NCBI RefSeq assembly: GCF_900142705.1
Contig: NZ_FRBV01000011.1
Location: forward strand, 1 to 64,000
DNA: 64,000 nt
From: Nitrosospira sp. Nsp11
Lineage (GTDB): Bacteria; Pseudomonadota; Gammaproteobacteria; Burkholderiales; Nitrosomonadaceae
Direction of reading: 5' to 3'
The notes under the pieces were generated by a model. That model worked only from the letters and a program-made list of their open reading frames with translations. It searched no databases and was not told the origin of the DNA. Below, one piece after another: positions 17,918-26,800 of the stretch. The position numbers were made by a program, and so were the translations under genes. How positions within the stretch are numbered: the first letter of the stretch is position 1; the number at the start of each line of letters is the position of its first letter.

Positions 17918-18051
17918 CTGCTTCGGGGCTGGCTACGGCGAGATGAGCGGTATTCTCCTTGGTGCTCGCGATAACCAGCGCACCAGCCCCAACCAGAGTC
18001 CGCTCTACCAAGGAACCTGAATGAGCGGCCGGTAGAGAAGGACCGAAGCAG
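17918..18051. repeat. Nested inverted repeats in the spacer upstream of the wbqC-like gene
   Basis: CTGCTTCGG at 17918-17926 pairs with CCGAAGCAG at 18043-18051; inside it, GGGGCTGG at 17925-17932 pairs with CCAGCCCC at 17983-17990, and CCTTGG at 17957-17962 can pair with CCAAGG at 18008-18013. The last pair would form a pseudoknot-like crossing or an alternative fold. No gene lies in 17863-18139. It may be a structured leader or a relic. Confidence 0.45.
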
Positions 18052-18139
18052 TGGATCCAGCTTCTGGCATGAAGGATGCAAAGCGGCCCATGAGAAACTT
18101 GCGCACGAGTATCTACTCCCGATCTTCAAAGAAAACCTC

Positions 18140-18736
18140 TCATTTACTCTCTGTTGCTGATGATCGTTCTGCCAAATATCTTTTTTCCAGCTCCAGGAGA
18201 TTCTGGCTTCTATTTTTTATTTTTTTGGCCGGCGTTCCGAAATACACCGTCCATGGATCAGTTGACTTGGTGACCATGCTACATGAACCGATTGCTGACC
18301 CCTCCCCAAGTATTACACCGGGCACAATAACGCTTCCTGCACCGACAATTGCATGACGACCTATTTCAATTCGCGCTCTCAGGATTTTACGAAATTCGAG
18401 GGGTACGGTCGGATTTGTTAACGCATTTCCACCATAATCGTCCGACTGGGCAAATATGGTTACGCCGAATGCCAATCCCGAAAAATCTGCCATAACGATG
18501 CCATCGCGGCCGGCAATAACGCGGCAGCCATGAGCAACGTGAACATTTTTACCGATCTCCACATTTCCGGAGAGAATACAGAAATCGTCTACGATAGAAA
18601 AATTGTCTATCGAGATATACTCCGGAATGTAAATACGTGAAGTACGGCTTATAAGTACATCGTGGCCCAATTTTCTGAATCTCATTCCCTTAAGTTCTTG
18701 TCTTGTGTAGTAACGGTCTTTTTCTTGCTGGCTCAT
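18140..18736 (-). CDS. Left-handed beta-helix (hexapeptide) acyltransferase
   Basis: 198 residues. The C-terminal half shows hexapeptide repeats (IEIGRHAIVGAGSVIVPGVILGEGSAIGSCSMV) and the middle holds IGKNVHVAHGCRVIAG. This is the WbbJ/NeuD-like or VioB-like fold that acetylates sugars with acetyl-CoA. Placed beside WecE and the WbqC-like protein, it is a candidate N-acetyltransferase for the dTDP-4-amino sugar or an O-acetyltransferase for the repeat unit. Confidence 0.82.
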   Translation of the reverse strand: MSQQEKDRYYTRQELKGMRFRKLGHDVLISRTSRIYIPEYISIDNFSIVDDFCILSGNVEIGKNVHVAHGCRVIAGRDGIVMADFSGLAFGVTIFAQSDDYGGNALTNPTVPLEFRKILRARIEIGRHAIVGAGSVIVPGVILGEGSAIGSCSMVTKSTDPWTVYFGTPAKKIKNRSQNLLELEKRYLAERSSATESK

Positions 18737-18792
18737 TGCATTTCGAAACGAAAAGAATCGGATTAAATACTGAATGATATAAACGAAATGGT

Positions 18793-19746
18793 TCAGCGGT
18801 AAATATCCCTGACAATATAGGTCGGTCGATTCTGCACCTGAGTAAATACTTTTCCCAGATATATACCGACCACGCCCGTCGCCGTGGTCAAAATACCAAG
18901 ACTAAGTGTCATGACTATCATTAGCGAGGTGAAACCCAGCAGGGCGTCGTCAAAGAATAATTTCCGAAAGATCAGGTAGAACGCGAAGGAGAAACTTAGC
19001 AGGGTAATGATTATCCCCGAGTTGAACAGCCAAACCAGAGGCTGAACGGAAAACGAACTCACTGCGTTAACCATCAAGCCAATGCGCCGCGTGAGCGTAT
19101 AAGTGCTGCCACCCGCGCGCTGTTTTTTAAAAACGGGCAGCCCGAGCTGCTGGAACCCGGTCCAACTCATCATGCCCCCAAGAAACAGATTGCGGTCGCC
19201 CATTTGCAGCAGCGCTTCGACATAGCGGCGCGACATGATTCTTTCGGTAACGATGTTTTCGGGAATCTTTATCTCGCTGAGCAAATTGAATCCCTTCCAG
19301 AACAGGCCTCCGCTTAGCTGCTCGAATCGTCCGCCCTTGCGCGCTTCCTGGTAACCGAAAACAACGTCGCAGCCCGATTCGCGAAGCTTATGGCGAAACT
19401 CGGCTAATATTAAAGGCGATACTTCCAGGTCGCAATCGATGAGGAAAACCAGTTCTCCTCGCGCATGCTGCAACCCGGCTTGTATCGCATAATGATGGCC
19501 AAAGTTGCGTGAAAGATCGATTATCGCCAATTGGGAAATGTCAGCTCTGCGTTCCAGCGCGTAGGCTAATGAGTCGTCCGGAGACCCATCATTGACGAGC
19601 AATATCTCAAAGTGATCACATTTTATATCGGATAAAGCTTGCAGGCACTCGGCGAGAAACCGTTCAAGGAACGGCCGCGATCGATACATGGTAGAGACGA
19701 TGGTAATCTCGGGCAGTATTTCGGCAGTCTGGGATTGTTTTGTCAT
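18793..19746 (-). CDS. GT2 glycosyltransferase with C-terminal membrane helices
   Basis: 317 residues. GT-A motifs: ITIVSTMYRSRPFL, LLVNDGSPDDS and FLIDCDLEVSP. Two hydrophobic helices follow near 240-300, then the tail TATGVVGIYLGKVFTQ. It belongs with polyprenyl-phosphate glycosyltransferases acting at the inner face of the membrane. Together with the EamA-like transporter and GT39 enzyme it could complete a lipid-carrier sugar pathway: this protein loads, the transporter flips and GT39 transfers. Confidence 0.84.
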   Translation of the reverse strand: MTKQSQTAEILPEITIVSTMYRSRPFLERFLAECLQALSDIKCDHFEILLVNDGSPDDSLAYALERRADISQLAIIDLSRNFGHHYAIQAGLQHARGELVFLIDCDLEVSPLILAEFRHKLRESGCDVVFGYQEARKGGRFEQLSGGLFWKGFNLLSEIKIPENIVTERIMSRRYVEALLQMGDRNLFLGGMMSWTGFQQLGLPVFKKQRAGGSTYTLTRRIGLMVNAVSSFSVQPLVWLFNSGIIITLLSFSFAFYLIFRKLFFDDALLGFTSLMIVMTLSLGILTTATGVVGIYLGKVFTQVQNRPTYIVRDIYR

Positions 19747-19930
19747 CTACCGCCATCCTGCCGCAGGGTAAAGGATCCTCGGGTTTTCCTGGAGATTACG
19801 CCTCGAAAAAAGCAAATCAACCTACGGTGAACGAGTGGACTTCGTCGCGAAACGCGGCCCCATTGCGCCTGAACTTCCGATAGTTTTGCACTATCACACC
19901 CCGAATTAGCCATATTTCCTCACGTATCCA

Positions 19931-20420
19931 TCATGCACCCGGGAGTGCAGCAAGTGCAGCAACCCGTTTCTTTGAATTCAACATTTCATTTCTAATCCAG
20001 GCAACATACGCGATAACAAATGGCATGACAGGAAAGTGATAACGCGACTGCCCGGAAAAAACGGGACTGATAGAGTGAAGTAGATTGCGATCACCAAACC
20101 GTAATACATTGCTGGCTTTGCCGGGGTACGCAGGAGTTTCCAGATCGCGACCGCGAAGCCGCCCAACAGGAGAAAATAGTAAATCTGATTGATTACGCGC
20201 ACCGACCGAAACCATTTGGCATGCTGGCCATACTAGGTAGTACCGGCTTGATAACCCCACTCTCCTTCCCCATCCATGCCCCAGAAGCGGAAGAATTTCT
20301 TGGGCATCATGCCGATAAACGTGCCGGGGTTTTCCAGAATCCACTCCGTTGGCAAGCTTGCGAGCGCGTTTATCCGACCGCGACCAGAGCGTTGCAAAGC
20401 CTGACTCACCCACGCTTTTG
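19931..20420 (-). pseudogene. Decayed C-terminal half of a GT39-type membrane glycosyltransferase
   Basis: The frame reads LPTEWILENPGTFIGMMPKK and FFRFWGMDGEGEWGYQ, then an in-frame TAG at 20233, resumes (INQIYYFLLLGGFAVAIW), and needs a frameshift near 20050 to recover SRYHFPVMPFVIAYVAWIRN before its stop at 19931. This is the usual end of an ArnT/PMT_2-like protein. The N-terminal half is absent, replaced by the gtrA-like gene. At least three inactivating events are visible. Confidence 0.72.
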
Positions 20421-20870
20421 CGTGAAGACATAATATCGGCAACCAAGATAAAAGACGACGGTATAAGGCACTATGCCAATGGTCTGTGCGAAATATGAAT
20501 TTATTCCGGCACCATCCCGCAACCCGTAAAGAGTCATCAGATTTACGATATAGGCAAGCAGAAAGGCCAGCAGGAAACGCGCAGCAGTAGGATAAATGCC
20601 GCCATTGTGGCGAAATGTCCATTTCCTGTTGAAAAAGAAACTCAGCAGCAATCCAAAACCGTATCCGAGCAGATTAGAGGCGAAGTCATCAAGTCCTGCA
20701 AGGCCCTTCGCAGCAAAAATAACCGATAGACCGAGTAACGTATTGGCAACCCCCACCAGAATAAAGCGCAATGGTTGCAGTAAGCTTGCAAGCACCTGTG
20801 TTCTCCACTTGCCGTTGGCGAAAAACGCGACGTAATGGAAGAGGCTAGTCACCTTTTGCGGCGGTGACAT
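20406..20870 (-). CDS. GtrA family membrane protein
   Basis: 154 residues with four hydrophobic helices and the family signature LRFILVGVANTLLGLSVIF followed by GLLLSFFFNRKWTFR. GtrA-like proteins are proposed to flip polyprenyl-phosphate sugars made by GtrB-like synthases; one such synthase is encoded at 21579-22511, two genes upstream. I prefer the ATG at 20870; it overlaps the methyltransferase end by 26 bases, and a GTG at about 20852 is another option. Confidence 0.82.
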   Translation of the reverse strand: MSPPQKVTSLFHYVAFFANGKWRTQVLASLLQPLRFILVGVANTLLGLSVIFAAKGLAGLDDFASNLLGYGFGLLLSFFFNRKWTFRHNGGIYPTAARFLLAFLLAYIVNLMTLYGLRDGAGINSYFAQTIGIVPYTVVFYLGCRYYVFTQKRG

Positions 20871-21549
20871 AATATTGGGCGCCAAGCGGCAGCCACCTCA
20901 GCGACGCCTCGATGCTCCGGATAAAGCTGAGCAATCTGGGAAAAAAAACCCGGTAACTCACCGACGCAGACGAAAAACCCGCTGACCTGAAATTGCTGTA
21001 CATGGCGCCCGCCTTGATTAACACAGCATTTTCGTCAAAGGGACAGGAATTGACCGCGCGAACGGTAAGCGGATTGAAGGGATTGTGCTCATAAATCATG
21101 ACGATCCCGTTCCGCTTCAGAACGCGCCGCAGTTCCCGCAATAAATAAACATGTTCCTCGGGGGAAATATGATGGAAAACACAACAGGCGTAAGCGGCAT
21201 CAAAACTGTTATCTTCGAACGGAAGCGCCTTCCCGTCAAAAGCGATATATTCCGCCATGTTGCCGAAATTCGCAGCCGCAATTTCAAGACTGGCTTCTGA
21301 AACGTCCAGGCAAGTAAGGTGTGCAGAAGGAAAATACTTGCGGAAGAAAGGCACTGAAGCACCTACTCCCGCTCCAAAATCCAGGAAGGACCCATCCATC
21401 TCGACATCCTTGGCCGCCTCAACAATTGCTTTCAGGTCCTTCATTTTGTACTCGGCGAAGTACTCCGGTTTTTCGCCCGAAGCGGCGATATTTTCGCCAT
21501 GAAGCGACTTGTATTCTTCGGCAAATTTATCAAACTCTGCGCGGTCCAT
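20845..21549 (-). CDS. Class I SAM-dependent methyltransferase
   Basis: 234 residues with motif I as FLDFGAGVGASVPFF near 56, then LDVSEAS, LPFEDNSFDAAYACCVFHHI and a LRRVLKRNGIVMIYEHNP strand. It is of Methyltransf_11/25 type. It lies between gtrB-like and gtrA-like genes in one transcript, so a methylated lipid-linked sugar or a polymer end-cap is possible. No acceptor can be named. Confidence 0.82.
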   Translation of the reverse strand: MDRAEFDKFAEEYKSLHGENIAASGEKPEYFAEYKMKDLKAIVEAAKDVEMDGSFLDFGAGVGASVPFFRKYFPSAHLTCLDVSEASLEIAAANFGNMAEYIAFDGKALPFEDNSFDAAYACCVFHHISPEEHVYLLRELRRVLKRNGIVMIYEHNPFNPLTVRAVNSCPFDENAVLIKAGAMYSNFRSAGFSSASVSYRVFFPRLLSFIRSIEASLRWLPLGAQYYVTAAKGD

Positions 21550-21578
21550 TTTAGTTACCTGATCGGTTGGTCGTGCCG

Positions 21579-22511
21579 CTAAATCATTTTCTCAATGATG
21601 TACCGGGGCCTGCGTTTCGTCTCGGTGTAAATTTTCGCAATGTACTCTCCTATAATCCCCAGGCTCAAAAGCTGGATCCCACCTAGAAAATACATGGGAA
21701 TCACGGTGGACGCCCATCCGGGCACGCTTCCATCGAAGAAAATGCGCGCTATCAACGCCCAACTCCCGATGGCGAAACTGAACATGGATACGGTGAATCC
21801 CAGTAGTGTAATCCATCGCAAAGGAAGCGATGAGAATGAAGTCAGGCCGTCCCATGCCAAGGCAAGCATCTTTTTTAAAGGATATTTTGATTCACCGGCA
21901 AAACGCTCGGCGCGCCTGTAATATACATTTTCGGTTTTGAAACCAAGCTGGGGAATAATTCCGCGCAAGAATACATTGGCTTCGCCATACTGCTTCAACG
22001 CCTCTATCGCGTGATAGCCCATCAGGCGATAATCCGCATGGTTAAATACGATATCAACACCCAGCAGCCGCAGCACCCGATAGTATCCTTCGGCGCTCAT
22101 TCTTTTGAATCGCGCATCCGTTCTGCGATCCACCCTGATACCATAGACGATCTCGGCGCCTTCCCGATATTTGAGCACCATATCCCTGATTGCGGATAAA
22201 TCATCCTGAAGATCTGCGTCAACACTAATTATCGCGTCCCCCCTGACGGTCATGAGCCCGGCGATCAAAGCGTTCTGATGCCCGCGATTTCTCGACAGCT
22301 TGATGCCGTGCATCGAACTATCACATCTTGCGACAGTTTCGATCATGCTCCACGTTTTGTCCTTCGAACCATCGTCTATAAAGGTTATCGTACTCTCGGG
22401 ATCAACAAGTCCTTCGGCTATAAGCTGATTCAGCAGTTCCCGGAGGTGGTCGATCGTGGTTCCAAGCACTTCTTGCTCGTTAAAGCAAGGAACTACTATT
22501 GCGAGATTCAT
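21579..22511 (-). CDS. GtrB-like polyprenyl-phosphate glycosyltransferase
   Basis: 310 residues: GT-A domain with IVVPCFNEQEVL, FIDDGSKDKTW and VDADLQDD (DXD), then RAERFAGESKYPLKKML, two membrane helices at about 230-290 and the ending LGIIGEYIAKIYTETKRRP. It is the typical bactoprenol glucosyltransferase layout. With the GtrA-like protein it would form a gtrAB pair that adds a side-chain sugar after polymerisation or flips a precursor. Confidence 0.88.
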   Translation of the reverse strand: MNLAIVVPCFNEQEVLGTTIDHLRELLNQLIAEGLVDPESTITFIDDGSKDKTWSMIETVARCDSSMHGIKLSRNRGHQNALIAGLMTVRGDAIISVDADLQDDLSAIRDMVLKYREGAEIVYGIRVDRRTDARFKRMSAEGYYRVLRLLGVDIVFNHADYRLMGYHAIEALKQYGEANVFLRGIIPQLGFKTENVYYRRAERFAGESKYPLKKMLALAWDGLTSFSSLPLRWITLLGFTVSMFSFAIGSWALIARIFFDGSVPGWASTVIPMYFLGGIQLLSLGIIGEYIAKIYTETKRRPRYIIEKMI

Positions 22512-22916
22512 CTATACCTCATCTTTACTCCGTCTATCCCGCGCACATGATGGATTACAAAAGAAAAACGCACCTCTTCCTATTTCAGCATTGCACCTGA
22601 GAACTATTTGTTGGAGTGATCCCGATGTAGCTGACGACGATCATTCTTGCTCATCTACGGCATATTTGCGGAATTCCGTTGCAGGATAGACCGAGCATGG
22701 CGCATGAGACCAGTATTGATCAGAATGATATATCAGCAGGACGGAATTATCTCCTTCGATAAGAGGCGATTCCACGTAGCTCCCTCGTTCAAGAGGGAAA
22801 GGAAAGCCTGTCGGTAATGGTCGCAAATTTCAAATTGCCTTTTACGCGGGGAGCAAAGCACGGACATTTCGGAAAGTCGTGTCAAGTACTTCTGACTGCG
22901 ACTGAGGAGAGCGCCA

Positions 22917-23150
22917 GCTTTGTTGGCGCTTCGGTATTTGTTGACGCCTGCGAGCAAGCTATCCAATCAGGCCAAGCCCCACCAGCAAAAGCGCATAAAT
23001 TTCCGGTTCCGGAACAACCCCCACGACCGGCTTGTCGTACGTATGCGCACATTGTGGCGCCGCGCTGTCGACGACAAACCCATGAGAGTCTATTCCGCTT
23101 GGCAGAGAGCCGCGCTCCCAGTTGCGTGTAGCATCATCCCATACGTCCAT
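22917..23150 (-). pseudogene. Dead PEP-CTERM protein gene
   Basis: The frame ends VVPEPEIYALLLVGLGLIG, a PEP motif plus hydrophobic helix, and then meets TAG at 22959-22961. Reading through that stop gives LARRRQQIPKRQQ, the basic tail that normally closes a PEP-CTERM signal. A single nonsense change has therefore removed the arginine cluster. Upstream the frame is open for only about 40 more codons before a stop, so the body of the protein is gone too. Confidence 0.75.
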
Positions 23151-23541
23151 ACATACATCTTATTACCCAAGTAATTCGCGTGACCGCCACCCTAAAGCAT
23201 CATTTATCCACGCTTGGATCCCGGGCTGAAAGAACTTCAGCTATTAACAATAGCGCCAGGCCAGCTATTCGGTACCGCATCCGCCTACCGGTCAAGTATC
23301 AGAAAAGAGGTTGTTGCTTGCCTTGACCCAACCGCCCTCAAGCGTCGCGGCCAGCAGTGATGAGCATGTACGAATCCTATGAAGAATGGCGGTGAACTGG
23401 TGACTAGGAGAGCGGAAAATGCAAAATTTGCCACCCGAAGATTGTTTCCTGCATGTATGCTCATGTTGGCTCCCCGTTTTTTTTTGTAAGCAGATTCAAC
23501 CCTGAAGTGCAATTTTTTTTAGCGTACAAGAAAATACATTG

Positions 23542-23565
23542 AAAAGTAAAGCGATTTCTACTTTT
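23542..23565. promoter_or_regulatory. Palindrome in the divergent region, possible operator or promoter element
   Basis: AAAAGTA at 23542-23548 and TACTTTT at 23559-23565 are a perfect inverted repeat with ten bases between. TTGACG occurs at about 23597 and could be a -35 box for the plus-strand operon, but I see no convincing -10 at the right distance. Low confidence. Confidence 0.25.
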
Positions 23566-23927
23566 AGAATTAACCTTCCATGACTTATAGTACTATTGAC
23601 GCGTTTTTACGAAGAGTAACAAAATAACGCCGTAGGGAGCAGAATCGAATTGATTTTCTACCGGAATCATGACGATTTCAGTATCAGAAAACCGCCCTTC
23701 CGAGCTAGAGGCTGCAGCAGCGGAAGTTACCAAAGTCCGCGGATAAGATAAAAGAGCTGGATTGAAGACGCTGGCGCTTTATTCCAGATTGCTTATAAAA
23801 TTTTCAGGTCGCCAGAACGGCCTTATTATGTCGTAATTTTTCATTGCCACCGGTATCTGATATCTTGGCTACTCAACGGTTTTGCGTGATGACCTCAATA
23901 GCAGGGCGGAAAAAAGAATTTCATCAG

Positions 23928-24623
23928 ATGCTACAGCACTGGGGTTGGTTCAATGTCGGACTCTTCGTACTCAACAAGTTTTTGGGGACGATATCGAGAG
24001 GAAAAGTTCGTCTATACAGGTATTATTTAATCGCCCAGCCAGTCGCAAAGACAGCTTTACTTCCACCGGGAAGGGGCAGGAAAATAGAAATTCGGCTGAT
24101 TCAAGAACAGGACGAAATCATCCAGGAATTTCCCCGACCTGCCAAGGCGATTCAAACCAGGTTCCAGCAAGGAGCCAAATGCCTGGTCGCGTTAAGAGAG
24201 CAACGCTTTATTGGCTTTTTGTGGCTGTTACTGGGAAGTTATCAAGAAGATGAAGTGCGTGCCCGTTACACACCGCTACCGGCAGAGCGGGCCGCTTGGG
24301 ATTTCGATGTGTATGTGGCGCCGGATCTACGGCTGGGATTGGCTTTTCCGCGTCTATGGGAACAGGCCAACCGCATCTTGACTGAAAATAATATCTTATG
24401 GTCGTGTAGCCGTATTTCCGCGTTCAATTCCAGCTCGCTGGATGCCCATGCACATTTTGGAACATTATCCCTGGGCAGTGCACTTTTTTTTTGCGCAGGG
24501 CGGTGGCAAATTACGCTCTCCTCTATATCGCCCTATTTTCATTTGTCGTCCCACCCCGATTCATTCCCTGAGTTTCGCCTCGATACTCAGGGGCTTGAGG
24601 CGCAGTCCTGCTCAAAAAGATAA
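23928..24623 (+). CDS. GNAT-like acyltransferase of exosortase-type EPS loci
   Basis: About 231 residues. After an N-terminal stretch (GKVRLYRYYLIAQPV) comes a GNAT-like fold: ALREQRFIGFLWLLLG, then WDFDVYVAPDLRLGLAFPRLWEQANRIL, where GNAT proteins bind acyl-CoA or acyl carrier. It is the first gene of a plus-strand operon with an acyl carrier protein and two hydrolases, a combination known from PEP-CTERM EPS loci. Starts at 23889 (ATG) or 23844 (TTG) are possible; I prefer 23928 from its length and a weak purine-rich stretch upstream. Confidence 0.65.
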   Translation: MLQHWGWFNVGLFVLNKFLGTISRGKVRLYRYYLIAQPVAKTALLPPGRGRKIEIRLIQEQDEIIQEFPRPAKAIQTRFQQGAKCLVALREQRFIGFLWLLLGSYQEDEVRARYTPLPAERAAWDFDVYVAPDLRLGLAFPRLWEQANRILTENNILWSCSRISAFNSSSLDAHAHFGTLSLGSALFFCAGRWQITLSSISPYFHLSSHPDSFPEFRLDTQGLEAQSCSKR

Positions 24624-24641
24624 ATCAATTATGGAGTAAAC

Positions 24642-24893
24642 ATGCAGCATCTGGAAGAAGTAAAGAATATTCTGTCCGACGTCCTGAGCCTTGGAGCAAG
24701 AAAGAATTCCCTCAAAGAAGATTCCTCCTTGCTCGGCAGCATTCCGGAATTGGACTCCATGGCGGTCGTTAACCTGATTACCGCCATGGAAGAGCATTTT
24801 GATATCACTGTTGATGATGATGAGATCACCGCAAGCACCTTTGAAACCGTTGGAACACTGACACGCTTTGTTGAGCAAAAATTGACTGAATGA
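24642..24893 (+). CDS. Acyl carrier protein
   Basis: 83 residues, acidic, with the phosphopantetheine attachment serine in PELDSMAVV (Ser39). GGAG lies six to nine bases before the ATG. It is not the fatty-acid-synthesis ACP by context: it is coupled by ATGA overlap to an exosortase-associated hydrolase and preceded by a GNAT-like gene. It should carry an acyl or carboxyl group for transfer to the EPS or its lipid carrier. A capsule CapK-like ligase could load it; that is inference. Confidence 0.9.
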   Translation: MQHLEEVKNILSDVLSLGARKNSLKEDSSLLGSIPELDSMAVVNLITAMEEHFDITVDDDEITASTFETVGTLTRFVEQKLTE

Positions 24894-25747
24894 ACTCATC
24901 CTTGGATGACGCGCCTGCCATGCCTTTTTTTTTAAAAGCGGAACCGGGCGAGCGTTTTTGTCTTTACTACCCCCCTCCTCCCGGTTGGGAATGCCGTGGT
25001 GCACTGATTTATGTTCACCCCTTCGGTGAGGAAATGAATAAATCGCGCCGCATGGCTGCGATGCAGGCAAGGGCTTTTGCCGCCGTGGGGTTCGGCGTAT
25101 TGCAAATAGATCTCTTCGGCTGCGGTGATAGCGACGGTGAATTCGGGGATGCACGCTGGAATATCTGGAAGCGGGACCTGGTTACTGCGTGGAGTTGGCT
25201 GGAGGATAGGGTTGCCGCTCCGATCAGCCTCTGGGGCTTGCGCTTGGGTGCACTGCTTGCACTTGACTTTGCCAGGAGTTCCGAAAACCCAATTCATAAG
25301 ATTATTCTTTGGCAGCCTGTAATAAGCGGAGAATCTTTCCTGACCCGGTTTTTGCGCCTTCGGCTCGCCAATGAAATTCTTTTGGCCGATGCCGGTGTAG
25401 AAAAAAATACAGGAACGAATGCGATGCGCAATTCTTTGAGGGCTGGGAATTCGCTTGAAGTAGCCGGTTACGAACTCTCACCGGAAATGGCTGCCGCTAT
25501 TGATATTTTGCGAGCGGCTGAGCTATTCGTAACCCGGTGTCCCGTTCACTGGTTCGAGATTGTGGCTGAACCGGGCCGTTCCATGGCAGCGGCCGGAGCG
25601 AAGGCTATAACCGCGTGGAAGCAGAATGGCGTTGATCTGCGTTTGCATCTTGTGCCTTGCTTATCGTTTTGGGCGACACAGGAAATCTCGGAATGCCCTG
25701 AACTCGTGTTGGCGACAGCTGATATTTTTTCTGAACAAGTCAGATGA
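24890..25747 (+). CDS. Exosortase-associated alpha/beta hydrolase, type 2 (TIGR03101-like)
   Basis: 285 residues. ALIYVHPFGEEMNKSRRM near the N-terminus, then IDLFGCGDSDGEF and the region SLWGLRLGALLALDFA, where the nucleophile elbow GXSXG is replaced by G-L-R-L-G, as I recall for this family. The serine nucleophile therefore seems absent. The family occurs with exosortase A loci and its substrate is unknown. It overlaps the ACP gene before it and the second hydrolase after it by four bases each. Confidence 0.85.
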   Translation: MNSSLDDAPAMPFFLKAEPGERFCLYYPPPPGWECRGALIYVHPFGEEMNKSRRMAAMQARAFAAVGFGVLQIDLFGCGDSDGEFGDARWNIWKRDLVTAWSWLEDRVAAPISLWGLRLGALLALDFARSSENPIHKIILWQPVISGESFLTRFLRLRLANEILLADAGVEKNTGTNAMRNSLRAGNSLEVAGYELSPEMAAAIDILRAAELFVTRCPVHWFEIVAEPGRSMAAAGAKAITAWKQNGVDLRLHLVPCLSFWATQEISECPELVLATADIFSEQVR

Positions 25748-26613
25748 ATTTCGAGGAACGCGCGCTCACCCTTCGATGCAATGGCTCATGGATGTACGGA
25801 ATTTTGAGTCTGCCTGAGCGAACCGCTTCGAGAGGTGTGCTGATCGTTGTGGGCGGACCGCAATATCGGGTGGGAAGCCATCGCCAGTTCACGTTGCTTG
25901 CTCGTCACCTTGCCTCTCTTGGTATACCCGTTCTCCGTTTCGATTATCGGGGAATGGGAGATAGCGAAGGCGCCCCAAGAACTTTTGAAGATCTGGAAGA
26001 TGATCTCCACTGTGCAATAGAACGTTTCTTTGAAGAAGCGCCGGCGCTCAGTAATTTAGTAATTTGGGGGTTATGCGATGCTGCCTCAGCTGCGCTTTTC
26101 CATGCACACCTTGATCCGCGCATAACTGGCCTGGTATTACTGAATCCCTGGGTAAGAACGGATCAGGGCGCCGCAAAAGCTTATCTAAAACATTACTATC
26201 TCACCCGTCTTCTCGACCCCGAATTCTGGAGCAAAGTATGGAACGGGCGTTTTAATTACGCCAACGCAGCTCAATCTCTTGCGAAGACTGTTGAGAAAGT
26301 CCTGCCGGGACGAAAAATTGCAGCTGGAAGGGATACGACTGGTGATGGATCCTGTGATTTCGCTGATTTGCCAGAACGGATGCTGAATGCGCTCAGCCGT
26401 TATAAAGGAAAGATATTATTGATAACAAGTGGTAATGACCTCACTGCCCAGGAGTTTCTGGAGCTGGTTAAAGGTTCGCGTGAGTGGCAGCAGCTGCTGG
26501 CCCCTCCACACGTCACGCATCGAAATTTGCCGGAGGCCAACCATACTTTTTCGCGACGTGAGTGGCGCGATCAGGTGGCGGATTGGACAAAGGAATGGCT
26601 TTACACATGGTGA
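25744..26613 (+). CDS. Exosortase-associated alpha/beta hydrolase, type 1 (TIGR03100-like)
   Basis: 289 residues. GVLIVVGGPQYRVGSHRQF, RFDYRGMGDSEG (the aspartate and oxyanion region) and LVIWGLCDAASAALFHA, where GLCDA stands at the nucleophile elbow with cysteine in place of serine. A late LPEANHTFSR holds the likely catalytic histidine. The pairing with the type 2 protein is characteristic of exosortase-linked EPS operons. A thioesterase or transacylase acting on the coupled ACP is a reasonable guess. Confidence 0.85.
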   Translation: MNFEERALTLRCNGSWMYGILSLPERTASRGVLIVVGGPQYRVGSHRQFTLLARHLASLGIPVLRFDYRGMGDSEGAPRTFEDLEDDLHCAIERFFEEAPALSNLVIWGLCDAASAALFHAHLDPRITGLVLLNPWVRTDQGAAKAYLKHYYLTRLLDPEFWSKVWNGRFNYANAAQSLAKTVEKVLPGRKIAAGRDTTGDGSCDFADLPERMLNALSRYKGKILLITSGNDLTAQEFLELVKGSREWQQLLAPPHVTHRNLPEANHTFSRREWRDQVADWTKEWLYTW

Positions 26614-26800
26614 TATGGCACGGCAACATCACGATCTTGACCTAATGTGCTTGAGAATTATCGACCCCATGAACTTCAGGCGGTTGGGTTAAGGCAGGTG
26701 CTAGTGGCCTGATCGCAGTAGCAAGCTGAACACTTTCGCATGAAATGAAGATATCCGGATTGTTGTCGCTCTGTTCAAGGTGTAATTGGGGTAAGTCAAG

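Larger units (their letters stand above)
22512..23927. other. 1.4-kb gene-poor divergent region
   Basis: This lies between the minus-strand gtrB-like gene and the plus-strand acyl/hydrolase operon. The only recognisable item is a dead PEP-CTERM gene end (listed separately). The rest has short frames without motifs, AT-rich at 23400-23620. The promoters of both flanking operons should be here; a candidate palindrome is given at 23542-23565. Confidence 0.5.
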
